A stretch of 64,000 bases of DNA, taken from positions 248,001 through 312,000 of the forward strand of contig JAIXMQ010000033.1 of assembly GCA_025716855.1 (NCBI GenBank). Reading direction: 5' to 3'. This stretch comes from Pilaira anomala (Eukaryota > Mucoromycota > Mucoromycetes > Mucorales > Mucoraceae). Positions 10,987-21,563 of the stretch are shown piece after piece. Both the position numbers and the translations under genes were made by a program. Every line of letters starts with the position of its first letter. The stretch's first letter is position 1. The notes under the pieces were generated by a model. The model was not told the DNA's origin, searched no databases, and saw only the letters and a program-made list of their open reading frames with translations.

Positions 10987-12325
10987 ATGGATTTTTTATT
11001 TTTTAAAAATTCTTTGAACTACATCGTTTAATTTCAAATGAATAAACTATATAATAATATGTAGACTAAATTCATTGATATTTTAACACAAAGTAGCTTA
11101 AGAGTTTATTGATATAAAAAAAAGTTTATTTTAAAAAAAGGTTAATATTTGGTGTGCCCATTCTTCGCTTCAATTACTGCCTTCAATCTACACGGCATTG
11201 ACTCAACAAGAACTCTTAAATAATTGACATCAATCGTCGCCCATTCTTCAATGAGGACTCTCTTTAAGTCATTCTTGTTGTTAATGGAGTCTCTGCGTTT
11301 CGATATCAGGCTATCAAGCTTTACCCAGATATTCTCAATAGGGTTGAGGTCTGGACTTTGTGCAGACCAGAAATCAAATGGGTATATCTCTCATCTTGCC
11401 TTATACCAGGTGCTATAGCTGCCGACATGGCAAGGGGCATTATCCTCCTGAAAGATAAACTTTCTATTGGTATCCTCTTCAAGTTTGTGGAGATACGGGA
11501 TGAAGCTGGAGGATAAAAGGTTAGCGTATCTATCCTGGTTAACATTTTCATCTAAAATGACAAGAGGGCCGATGCCACCAGCCCAAAAGCAACTCCAAAT
11601 CATCACTGATCCCTTTCTAAACTTATGAGTTCCAATGATTTTGTCTTCCTGGTACCTCTCACCAACCCGTCTGATTAACTTAGCACGTCCATCATTACCT
11701 GTAACCGTGAATCTCGATTCATCTGACCAGATGACAGATGCCCTCTTGTCAAACGACCAATCAACTCTTTTTTTACACCATTCGAGTCGCTTTTTCATAT
11801 GTTTAGGTGTTAAACTTGGTTTGTGTGCTGGTGTGTAAATTCCAAACCCATTTTCTACCAAATATTTTTTGAGAGTTTGAATACAGATATTGACACCTGT
11901 TTGAGCCAATAGTGCGTTACGAACCCGAAGTGACCCAAAAGGAAAACTTTTCATACTTCCAGCTATAGCTCTTGTGTCTCTATCAGAAACTTTTCTTGGT
12001 CTTCCAGTACTTTTTTTTAGTATGACAGTATCATTTTTCTTGATTCGCTCTATACAACCAAACACGGTTGAAGTATTGAGGTTCATTTTTCTTGCAATGT
12101 CCACAATCTTACAATTACCGAACTCATATGCACCCAAGATCTGACCATATTGGTAATCGGTGAGATCCTTATAATTTTGGTGTTGTACGTTATTGATGTC
12201 TTGCATTATTAAAGCGATCGTGTTTCGAAAAGTGATTCAAACTTAAAATAAAAGTAATAGACTCTTACAATAAAAAAACTGAAATTTGGATTGTACAAAA
12301 AAAACTGGAATTTTAAAAAATCCAT
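10987..12325 (-). mobile_element. Tc1/mariner-type DNA transposon, probably inactivated
   Basis: The element contains a DDE transposase with one internal stop. An 11-bp inverted repeat, ATGGATTTTTT, lies at 10987-10997 and, inverted, at 12315-12325. Both copies sit in a longer imperfect match (GATA upstream, AAAATTC downstream), which supports terminal inverted repeats about 1.34 kb apart, a normal Tc1 size. Exact termini and the TA target duplication could not be fixed, because the left flank is a TATATATA run and the right terminus is diverged. The element separates the FET3 side from a decayed F-box gene. Confidence 0.7.
11142..12206 (-). pseudogene. Tc1/mariner transposase with single in-frame stop
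   Basis: It reads 271 aa from the ATG at 12206 to a TGA at 11391-11393. The same frame then continues without shift for 82 more codons to TAA at 11142. An N-terminal helix-turn-helix with a GRPRK linker is followed by the DDE catalytic core: first Asp in IWSDESRF, second in FQEDNAPCH, and the third acidic residue in SPDLNPIENIW. That last residue lies beyond the stop, so the truncated product would lack it. Spacing between the second Asp and the last Glu is about 35 positions, counting the stop codon as one. Only one disabling change is visible, so inactivation may be recent, or the stop may be polymorphic or a sequencing error. Confidence 0.85.
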
Positions 12326-12466
12326 ATCTTTATTCACTCCGACCGTATATATTTAGAATGTATTGATTCAGAACACTTTGTCATTAAAAGAAAAAATATA
12401 TATCAAATATGTCACTTCTTTCATTCTATTCCTTATTTATCTTTTGTACACTTAAAATATAATAAA

Positions 12467-13803
12467 ATGGATTGCTTACCTTTGGAAGTTTCGTTCATTA
12501 TCTTCTATTATCTTAAGTTTAGTGAGAAGTTAGATTTGGCACTGACAAACAAATACTGGTACACGCTGATTCATGATAATGTATTATACGACCATCTGGC
12601 ATATCAAGTTCCAAGAAGCTGGGGGCCCGAGCGGCCGAATGTAAAATCCAGAGTGATCATGCCTAAACTTTACAAGAGTGAACTGCATATAAAAAAACAG
12701 GTGGTCAAAGTACATATGTGCTGAGTGAATATTGGTTTAAATATATCCAATCGAATATCCTGAACTGACTACACTCTGCCTATTGGGGGACCCAAAAGGA
12801 ACCTATCCAGTTTACTATAATACAGAGATAGCAAAGACTGTATCAAAATTGAAACATCTTTCGGTATATTCTGCGAAAATGTTTTATATCACACCAAGAA
12901 TAGGCAAAGTAATGAATGAAGGTCAGATAAAAATCAGAAGAACGGAAAAAATAAACCAGTGACTATAGCTAAACAACTAGTCGATCTCTTGGGTAGCAAT
13001 GTTCAATCTAATTCAATTAATGCTTTTCAAATAAATCATATCAATATGGCAAGTGAGGTCCAAGGTAAAAACATGTTGATTAACTTGCACAGTTCAGTAA
13101 CCTGACCAATTTGGCATTGATGGGAGACGACAATACTGAGCCTACTTTAGAGTATCTGCCTAATTTAGAATATTTTATATTGATCGGATTTGAGCAAGTC
13201 ATTAAAATCACCAAATAACATCCAATCTAACCCACTAAGTCGTCTTAAAAAAATTACGATTAACTCTAGCGTCATTGGAGGAAGTTTTATTGATGAAGAA
13301 TTGGAATGTGAAAAGTATTTTAAAGATAATTTAGATCCGATGAACAGCGAAGATGAATTCGACGAGGAAGAAGAAGAGATGAATAAAAAAAAATAGATTC
13401 AGGGCTTGTGATTGATTCTTATATTAGCCTTGAAAAGAATATATTTGACTATTTGACTATAAAATGTCGAAAATTGTCAAAGTTAGTTCTCAATGAGGTT
13501 GATCTGCCTGTAATCTGTGGTACAGTTCGGATTCATTTTCCAAAACATTATTTTTCCAGATTGTCTATTTGTATGAAGGAACGCTGTTATTTTATGACTG
13601 ACAATGGGTTAGGAGAAGGACCGCGTATACTGCCTAGAAGATACTGCGATAGCAAGTGGGAAATTGATAATAAAGTCTCTCTTGTTTACAAGGGTTTGCC
13701 GAATTTGGATGTCTATGCAGATTATAGTCGCACCTTTTTTAATTTCGTAATGTTTAAAAAGCAAAGTTTAACACTATCTTTATTACTTTATACATGTTAT
13801 TAA
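12467..13803 (+). pseudogene. Decayed F-box/LRR gene
   Basis: It begins with an F-box-like N-terminus (MDCLPLEVSFIIFYYLKF, then LTNKYWYTLIHD), stopping at 12721. The rest is recognisable only in pieces in different frames: a segment around SKLKHLSVYS near 12840, one around TNLALMGDDNTEPTLEYLPN near 13105, an acidic segment at 13190-13396, and a C-terminal piece at 13408-13803 (NIFDYLTIKCRKLSKLVL). Content and order match the F-box/LRR gene at 973-2901, which has FNYLAMRCPNLNKLDI at the equivalent place. Several frameshifts and stops show it is non-functional. It lies directly beside the Tc1 element. Confidence 0.75.
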
Positions 13804-14313
13804 AAAATATCAACATTTAATTCCCCCCAAAAAAAAAAGTAATACATCATATAGTTATTGAGGCTGTATTGATTCAAAGCGCTTTTTAATCTTTCGATAC
13901 CATAACTGGTAACTATCATCTGATATAGTATACATATTATTACTGACATTAGCTTCTAGAAGTAATATCTGTATATATACTATTTATGTCGTAAATATTA
14001 AACAATAGCTTATCGCTTTTCATCATAAGGGTTGGGATTACTATATTAGTCGTTTTTTTGTATACTGCATTACTCAAACAAAATGTGTATTACTTGATTG
14101 AAATTGTTGTCAATATCTCTATACGATACCTATATACATGCAAATATAATTTTAATATAAAAAGCATTAAATGATAGGTAACTACAATTTTTTTTTATTT
14201 ATATATATATTTTTTTAAAAAAAAGTGTGTGTTGGTATGAAACATGGATTGTATATTTATATATATATATAGAATATTATTATTTTTTTTTTCGTTTTTT
14301 TCTTGTGTATAAT
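13804..14313. other. Intergenic, AT-rich
   Basis: About 500 bp with TA repeats and T tracts. It should hold the 3' UTR of the repeat-protein gene on the minus strand. Nothing else is recognisable. Confidence 0.5.
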
Positions 14314-16893
14314 TTACATGATAGTACAACGACCACCCTTATCTTCAGGTTTAGCAGGTAAAGCCTTTTGATCTTGAGCGGATGCAGGAGCAGGAGCAGC
14401 AGCAGCAGATGTGTCAGGAGATGCAACAGCAGTACGTGTAGAATTAGGATCCTTAGGGTTCACTTGACTAGCAGCAACAGGAACAGGGACAACAGGTTCA
14501 GGCTTCTTAACAGGTGTTAAGCTAGATGTGAGATCTTGAGACTTGTTAACAATATCCTTTTGGATGGCAGGTGCTTGAGTCTTTGCTTCTTGAACAGTAG
14601 CATCAAGAGATGCCTTACTATCTTGAGCCTTGTTTACAATGTCCTTTTGAATAAGAGGTGCTTGAGTCTTAGCTTCTTCAACAGTAGCGTCAAGAGATGC
14701 CTTGCTTTGTTGGGCCTTATCTACGATATCCTTTTGAATGATAGGTGCTTGAGTCTTAGCTTCTTCAACAGTAGCATCAAGGGATGCCTTGCTTTGTTGA
14801 GCCTTGTCGACAATATCCTTTTGAATAATAGGTGCTTGAGTCTTTGCTTCTTCGAGAGTGGTAGAGGCCTTGTTAACCATATCTTCTTGAATGATAGGTG
14901 CTTGAGTCTTGGCTTCTTCAAAAGTGGCGGAGGCAGCTTCCTTGAGCTCCTTGGGCTTGTTGGCGATGCTTTCTTGAATGATGGGTGCTTGGGTCTTGGC
15001 TTCCTCGATAGTGTCAACAACGGCATCCTTAGCACTAGTAGCAGTATCAACAACGGCATCCTTAGCACCAGTAGCAGTATCAACGACAGTGTTCTTGGCA
15101 CCAGCAGCAGTATCATCGATACTCTTTTGATAGATAGGGGCTTGAGTATTGGCTTCTTCGACGGTGTTAGCAACAGAGTCTTTAGCACCAACAGCGGTAT
15201 CAACAATGCTCTTTTGGATAATAGGAGCTTGAGCTTTAGCTTCTTCAACAGTAGAAACGACAGTATCCTTGGCAGAAACAGCAGTACCAACAACAGTATC
15301 CTTGGCAGCGACAGCGGTATCAACAATAGCCTTTTGGATGACAGGAGCTTCAGCCTTAGCTTCTTCAATTGTGTTGGAAGCATTATTCTTGGTGATCTCG
15401 GCTTCGTTAGCAATTTCCTTTTGAATAATAGGAGCATTGGCCTTGGCTTCTTCAGCAACATCAGAAACAGTTTCCTTAACCTTTTCAACCTTATCATCAA
15501 TGTTCTTTTGGATAGCAGGAGCTTGTTGTTCAGCTTCTTGGACAATTTGAGGTTTAGCAGTCTCGACACCGCGAGTGACATCATCGGTGTTTGATTCGCT
15601 AGCCTTAACTGGGCTAGATTCTTGATCGGTATTCTTGGCAAGATAAGTGGAAGCAACATTAGCCAAATCAGAGGCCTTCTCTTGAACAGCCTTGGCAGCA
15701 GATGTAACAGGGTTTTTGTTTTCCAAATAAGAATATACGTCAACGGAAGGAGCATCGACAACAGATTGAACAGCATAATCAATAGCTTCGTTTAAATCAG
15801 TAGGATGTTCCTTGACAGGTTCTTCAGATGTAGCAACAGGAGCAATCTCAGGCACTTCATGCTTGATTTCTTCAAGGAGTTCTTCCTTAGCTTCAGCGAC
15901 TTCTTCCTTAACTTCATCAATAGGTTCTTCCTTAACCTCATCAACAGCAGGGACAGGAGCAACCTCTTCCTTAAGTTCCTCAAGAACTTCTTCCTTGACT
16001 ACAGCAGCCTCAATCTTAGCATCATCATCAGTCTCTTCCTTAACTTCATCGACAGCAGGAACGGTAAGGACTTCTTCTTTAATTTCTTCAAGAAGATCTT
16101 CCTTGGTTTCAATAGCCTCTTCCTTGATTTCATCAACAGCAGCAGGAGCGACTTCAGGAACAGATTCCTCAATTTCCTCAAGTAATTCACTCTTATGTTC
16201 AATAGCTTCCTCGTCTCTTTTAACTTCTCTAGTAGGCTCCTGATCTAAAACTTTTTCCTTTACCTCATCCTTGACTTCAACAGCCTTGTCTTCCAACTTG
16301 TTGACTTCTTCAACCACCTTTTCAACCACAGTAGGTTTATTAGCACGTTCCAAATAAGAGTAAACATCAATAGCAGAAGCACCTACAGCAGATTCAATAG
16401 CACTGTGAATAGCATCATTTAAATCAACCTTACGAGGCTCACTTTCATCAGCACCAGTAGAATCGGAGGTAGCAGCAGGAGGGACTTCAGGGACTTGCTG
16501 TTCGATTTGTTCAAGTAATTCTTCCTTTGCTTCAACATCTTCTTGTTCTGGTTCTTCAGTAGCAGTAGTATTTTGTTCATCAATAGGAGCAACCTCAGGG
16601 ACTTCTTGTTTGATTTCATCTAAAAGATCTTCCTTTGCTTCAATTACCTCTTCCTTTTCTTGATCAACAGCAACAGGTTCGACTTCAGGAACTTCTTCCT
16701 TGAGTTCTTCAAGTACATTTTCCTTAGCTTCGATATCTTCAGCATCTACTTTAGGTGTGTCAATTTCAACAATAGGTTGCTCATTGACAGATTTCTTTTG
16801 GTTTTCAAGGTACGCATAAACATCGATGGCTCTTGATCCAACAGCACAATCAATAGCAGCTTGAATATTAGAAGATAACGCGTTTTGTGACAT
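14314..16893 (-). CDS. 859-aa helical repeat protein with C-terminal CaaX box
   Basis: Intronless. Three parts are visible. (1) Residues 1-400: three copies of an AIxxAVxxxAIDVYxYLE module at about 12-31, 163-182 and 369-391, separated by acidic EAKEELLEEIKEEVPEVAP repeats. (2) Residues 450-790: eleven copies of EEAKTQAPIIQK-type units, mostly spaced by 29 residues, with Ala/Lys/Asp-rich linkers (VDTAVGAKDSV) resembling the amphipathic 11-mers of group-3 LEA or perilipin/synuclein proteins. (3) A Pro/Ala-rich tail ending GGRCTIM, a farnesyl-type CaaX motif. This suggests a lipid-anchored, membrane- or droplet-surface protein, possibly stress-related. The function is not established. Long ORFs in the opposite and shifted frames are composition artefacts. 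Confidence 0.85.
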   Translation of the reverse strand: MSQNALSSNIQAAIDCAVGSRAIDVYAYLENQKKSVNEQPIVEIDTPKVDAEDIEAKENVLEELKEEVPEVEPVAVDQEKEEVIEAKEDLLDEIKQEVPEVAPIDEQNTTATEEPEQEDVEAKEELLEQIEQQVPEVPPAATSDSTGADESEPRKVDLNDAIHSAIESAVGASAIDVYSYLERANKPTVVEKVVEEVNKLEDKAVEVKDEVKEKVLDQEPTREVKRDEEAIEHKSELLEEIEESVPEVAPAAVDEIKEEAIETKEDLLEEIKEEVLTVPAVDEVKEETDDDAKIEAAVVKEEVLEELKEEVAPVPAVDEVKEEPIDEVKEEVAEAKEELLEEIKHEVPEIAPVATSEEPVKEHPTDLNEAIDYAVQSVVDAPSVDVYSYLENKNPVTSAAKAVQEKASDLANVASTYLAKNTDQESSPVKASESNTDDVTRGVETAKPQIVQEAEQQAPAIQKNIDDKVEKVKETVSDVAEEAKANAPIIQKEIANEAEITKNNASNTIEEAKAEAPVIQKAIVDTAVAAKDTVVGTAVSAKDTVVSTVEEAKAQAPIIQKSIVDTAVGAKDSVANTVEEANTQAPIYQKSIDDTAAGAKNTVVDTATGAKDAVVDTATSAKDAVVDTIEEAKTQAPIIQESIANKPKELKEAASATFEEAKTQAPIIQEDMVNKASTTLEEAKTQAPIIQKDIVDKAQQSKASLDATVEEAKTQAPIIQKDIVDKAQQSKASLDATVEEAKTQAPLIQKDIVNKAQDSKASLDATVQEAKTQAPAIQKDIVNKSQDLTSSLTPVKKPEPVVPVPVAASQVNPKDPNSTRTAVASPDTSAAAAPAPASAQDQKALPAKPEDKGGRCTIM

Positions 16894-17079
16894 TTTTTAT
16901 AAATTTATATCTTTTTTTTTTAATTTAAAAAAAAATAAAGGAAGAAAAAGAAGAAAAAAGAAAAAAAAAACAATTTTTTTTTTTTATTATGAATACAAGA
17001 AAAAAAAAATTTTTTTTTTTTTGTCACCAAAACCTTATTATTTTTTTTTTTCCTTATTTTTTATTTGTCTGTGACCAGC

Positions 17080-17112
<33 letters not shown>

Positions 17113-17537
17113 TAGAATAGGTCATTTCTCACACTATCTTGATTTTATCTTTTGTTATAATAGAACCTGTTGTTTGTTAAAAAAAACTTATCGTTACTAT
17201 GGTGATTAATGATGACGTTAATAATGGCCACTCGCGGAGTTGCCATGTTCATGCATGTGATTGATTTTTGCCACAGTAAATGTATATTTTAATAAAAGGG
17301 GTAAAGAGAGAGAGAAGATATTATCATCACTATTAAATCAATACTACTAATCTTCAATATCATCATCATTCGTGTAAGATTTTGTAACGTAGCACGGTGC
17401 AGGGGGTTCCAAAAAGAATGATACAAATTTTCAATGATGTCAAAATACACCGTTATAAACTCAGTAAATGATTATACAGATCCCTTTTTATAAAGACCTT
17501 TTGACCTATCTTTTTTTTTTTTTACTTAAAAGCAACT
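16894..17537. other. Divergent promoter region rich in homopolymers
   Basis: About 640 bp between the repeat-protein gene (minus) and the Mss4-like gene (plus). It contains many A or T runs, including about 30 A near 17081-17110, and a GAGAGAGA tract near 17308. No further gene is seen. Confidence 0.5.
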
Positions 17538-18012
17538 ATGCATAAAGCGTACAAGAATATCGAAAACCCATTAGAGACTTTAGTGAACAAGTCAGGAAAG
17601 AACGCTGCTGACATTCTTTGTCCTAAAGAAAATTGTAAATGTATCATCTTACGAAAGAACACTGCTACTCTTGTTGAAAGAGATGGTGCCAAGGTTTTTA
17701 TTCTAACGCGTTTAGTGTAAAAAAAAAGTCTAATTTTTATTTTTGTTGTTATTTTCCAAATTTAAAAAGCTTTCATTACCGACTTCTACATTACCCGAAA
17801 ATACTTTATTAAAACCTGACGACGATAACGATACCCATTTTTGGCATGTTACGAACATGATGGATTTTGAAAATGTTGGGTTTTCTACTACGATTGGAAC
17901 CACCAAATATTTATCCTGTGCTGACTGTGATCTTGGACCTATTGGTTATCACGATACAACTGATCCAAAAGAATTTGTTATCAGTATTAAGAGAGCAAAA
18001 TACAATCTTTGA
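17538..18012 (+). CDS. DSS4: Mss4/Dss4-like Rab-binding chaperone/GEF
   Basis: Two exons, 17538-17714 and 17770-18012, join in phase (intron GTGTAA...AAAAAG) to give 139 aa, close to the known family size of about 120-145. Exon 1 supplies the first zinc-binding half (C28, C33, C35 in ILCPKENCKCIIL). Exon 2 contains the family signature: FWHVTNMMDFENVGFS, then YLSCADCDLGPIGYHD with C109 and C112. Mss4/Dss4 proteins bind nucleotide-free exocytic Rab GTPases and promote GDP release. The first Cys pair is spaced C-x4-C rather than C-x2-C. Unspliced reading would stop after 60 codons, so the intron is required. The ATG is the first in frame. Confidence 0.85.
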
Positions 18013-19858
18013 AAATAATAAACATCAAATGATTTCGGCTTGTGCTTGTGTATTCTATTAAAAAAAAACACAAATATCAGTTACATGTTTTTTTTGGGGG
18101 GGGGGGATTTCTATATTTAAAGCAACAGGTTTAAAACTTTTTTTTTCCACTATATATTTGAATAAACGTAGGTTTTACTACAACATTGAAAAGTTAAAAA
18201 AAAACTTGTAATAGTGATAGAAGAGAGAGACATACATGTAAACCTGGTCGTTATAATGCCTCTAGACGCTCGATCCAAGTCATATGAGGGCTCTAAGTAT
18301 TAGTAATTTGATCTTTCAATTGTATCTATCATGATTATATCAAGTACTTTATAAATTACATATCGTTTATACAGCTGATGGACAAATTATCATCATTGTC
18401 TCATCATCAATCACCCTCTTTAATTTGTTTGTTATAGCCAGCAATGATGGTCACTTTATGCAAGATTTCCAGTAATTATACCTTTTTGGTACGCACGGTT
18501 AACTCACTAACAGAGATGCACGTCAATCCCCACTTCTAATTATTACATTTGTAGAATTCTTACAGGCATAATACTTGCGTTTATCAGAAAGTTATTTTTT
18601 TTATAATAAACAAAGAGCACGTTATCTCATCTTAAAAAAAATCATTTATACTAACGTCTGCACTATTAGTTCTTTTACGTATTTTGAGACTATCAAAACG
18701 AGGATAACTATTTAAAAACATAGTTTTTGAGATGTTTCGTTATTCTATCACTAAACAATTGTCAATTTGTAGACGTAGGTACTTTAAAAATGTTTTGTCC
18801 AACGTTTCTATTATATATTCATGTATACGTTTTAAAAGTATTAATAGAAATTATATATCTTGGAGGCGGATGGCGCATTAAATCTGACATTTCTTCAGAG
18901 AAACATAAATTAATAAGGGACCAATAACTAACAAAACCGGGAGACATTTTACTCTTGTCTTTTTTGTAACTAATGCGTTTAACCTCAAGCCCCACAAAAA
19001 AAAAGCTATAAATATCTTTACTAAATTCAGAAAAAAAAAATGCGTCAACTTTTTCCTTTTGGCACGTTCCGAGCTTTTCTTTTCCTGGATCGAACAATAA
19101 ACTTTTAATATTATGGCAACATAACGCACTGTTCATATTAAAATGATACGTGTAAACTCTGGCTGATAAACAGACTTTTATCTCTTAAATGTTGTTATAT
19201 CATTTTTATAACTGGTTTTTAAAAAACACAGATTTCGGGATTGTAAGCTTTTTAGGTTACTATTGTTATTGTTTCCGATCCGGATAAAAAAAACCAGATA
19301 TTTTTTTTTTTCTTTTTTTCCAAATACTCGATAAGACATGTATAAAAAAAAACAGTTGGAACGTTTTGCTTCATAATGTTTATAATAATTATTGTTCTCG
19401 AATCATTTCGTCATGTACCACTGAGAGGGAAAAAAATCCAGTTACCAAGTTTACAATCTTCGGTTGCTGTAGGACAATGAGAGATCGCGGCACTTTCTGT
19501 TTCACATAATTCATACTTTTAATTTCAAGTGTAACAACGACCTGATTTTTTCCAGATTTTAAGCTTTTTCGTTTAGACATCTTCGAGTTTATTCATTATT
19601 AAACGCAAATGATTCTTAGATTCTTTAGCATAATTACCACAATGGTTTCTGTATAAAATGTATAAATGACTATAGACCCTCCTTTAATGAAACAACTGCT
19701 ATACTATAATGATAAAATGAGTTGTATATTTACCAATTTCTAAAAACCTAACTTGTGTATCAATGTCAGTTTTTATTGTTATTAGTTTCCACATACATTT
19801 CGTTCACAAATTTTAAGAGTGAAGGTTCTTGTGAACTAATAAAGTGCCTTGCATATTT
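18013..19858. other. Intergenic region
   Basis: About 1.8 kb, AT-rich, with a G9 run near 18101 and poly-T tracts. A 63-codon minus-strand ORF (19389-19580) has a plausible composition but no recognisable family or support, so I do not call it. The region ends at a MITE. Confidence 0.5.
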
Positions 19859-19860
19859 TA

Positions 19861-20033
19861 CAGTACCCGCTCTATTTAAGGCCGTTCGATTTAAGGCCGT
19901 TTCCGATTTAAGGCCGCAATTCTCTGCAAAATTTGGCCATATTTAACTTCCCCAAGTCAGAAATAAGGCTATGATACGATTTAAGGCCAGAAAAGTCTGA
20001 AATTTTTTTCAGCCTTAAATAGAGCGGGTACGG
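19861..20033. mobile_element. 173-bp MITE, copy 1 (TA-flanked)
   Basis: It begins CAGTACCCGCTCTATTTAAGG and ends with the near-perfect complement CCTTAAATAGAGCGGGTACGG. It is flanked by TA on both sides (19859-19860 and 20034-20035), the target duplication of Tc1/mariner-type elements. The left end holds three direct copies of GATTTAAGGCCG-like units. It has no coding capacity. Same length as copy 2 at 24053-24225. Confidence 0.85.
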
Positions 20034-20035
20034 TA

Positions 20036-21299
20036 ATAGCATTCATTCTTCATGTTAATAATGTTGGAAGCATGTGATAATTAAGTACGCAATGACAAAT
20101 GCCCATACTATTTACTAAAAACAGCTAAACCAACAATAAAAAAAAATGGTCTTATTTTTTTTTTAAAACACATACATTATGGCGTCATTTGGAGCTAAGC
20201 AACCATTAACGTTTGCTTTTAAATTACGTTCGAGCCATAAAGAACAAATTTACGCCACAAACTCGATATTGTCTCCATATAAAGAAAAAGGGGTTTCTTG
20301 TCGAGAAATATTCATAATTTATAAAAGTCATGTCAGTTTTATCTCTCTTATGTAAAAATAAAAAGTGTATCAAAAAGGTCAAATTAACACATTTATGCAG
20401 AGCCATTACATATATTCAACTTGGGTACATTGATAGCATTCTCATAATCGTTATATTGAGTATTGTTTTGCTTGTGAATGTCAAAAAGTGATTAGAGATC
20501 CTTCAGAGTCCAGCAGCTTTTAAATTTGGTTTATATTATGTATGACATATGAAGAAACATTTAGCTAAATAACAGATATTTTCCCCGTTTAATGTAAATT
20601 TTCTAAGTAATCTTCTAAGATTGATTAATAACATAATAGACGAACTCTTCTGCCAAGTATACATAGCACGATATAGGAAGTATGACAAAGTAGTTGAATG
20701 GAGAGCAAAGTATGTATGGAGATTAATATTTGCTGAAGGTAAAATATCTTCATCTTTATTACGATTTTATAATATGCTTATGTCCGTAATTTTTATGTAG
20801 TAAAAGAAAGTATGTACACTTTAATTAAAAAAAAACAAGTGTCAGTTCATCAGAAGACGCTACAATGGCATTTACTAAAAAATATATTATAGTTTTATTT
20901 GTTATATTGCTGTAATCGAATTCAGTTCTTTATTTAAAGGTAATATATATTAGGTATGTATGTAGATAATTTAAGGATTTAGCTATACGACTGCGGATGC
21001 TAGGGTGTCAATTGACTGATTTAAAAAAAAACCCAGCTATTGTAAATAAAAAAGAAGATCCAGAGTCGTTTCGTAAACACTGATGTCTTGTTTGGTTCTC
21101 TCGTGTCCTCTTTATGATCTCTTCATAGGTAGTGATGTTTAAAATAAGTACAATTTTTTGAAAGGAAAAGACAAAAAGTCAAAACTGTCTAGACTGTTCC
21201 AATTCATGTACAAACGCTTTTTTTGTATATTTTTGAAATATAATAATTTTTCTCAAAAGCGATAAATCTAAATTTTTATTATGAGAAAATTATTGCAGC
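20036..21299. other. Intergenic region with weak coding-like traces
   Basis: AT-rich. A stretch near 20640-20740 reads on the plus strand as ELFCQVYIARYRKYDKVVEW, continuing KYVWRLIFAEG, which may be a remnant of a gene, but no start, domain or family is evident. Nothing else is recognisable. Confidence 0.4.
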
Positions 21300-21563
21300 A
21301 TGCAAGTTTTTTTTCCTAACTATTACCACCATTATTTATCTCGTGATCAATGGTTAAGCAAATATAAACAAGTTTTTTTTAGTTATGTAATTGCTCTATT
21401 ATTATTATTTAATCCTATTTTTCTCCTTTTCCCTTTTTTTTCCTTTTTTTCCTTTTCCCTTTTATTTTTTTTGAAAATGGAAATAGTATATAAAATTGGA
21501 GGTAGCTCAACTATTACGCGTAAGGTTAAACTAAATAATAATTAACTCTATATACTAAATTTT

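Noticed and set aside
14536..15782. Long ORFs (over 350 codons) in other frames over the repeat-protein gene
   Set aside because: They have extreme Leu/Lys or Ser/Asn composition, mirror the period of the real repeat, have no domain, and lie wholly inside the 859-aa gene.
19389..19580. 63-codon minus-strand ORF beginning MSKRKSLKSGKNQ
   Set aside because: No recognisable domain, no splice partners, length within chance for this region.
21300..21545. 81-codon ORF upstream of the Sel1 remnant
   Set aside because: Phe/Leu/Ser-rich translation of T-rich DNA. It does not connect to the Sel1 frame.
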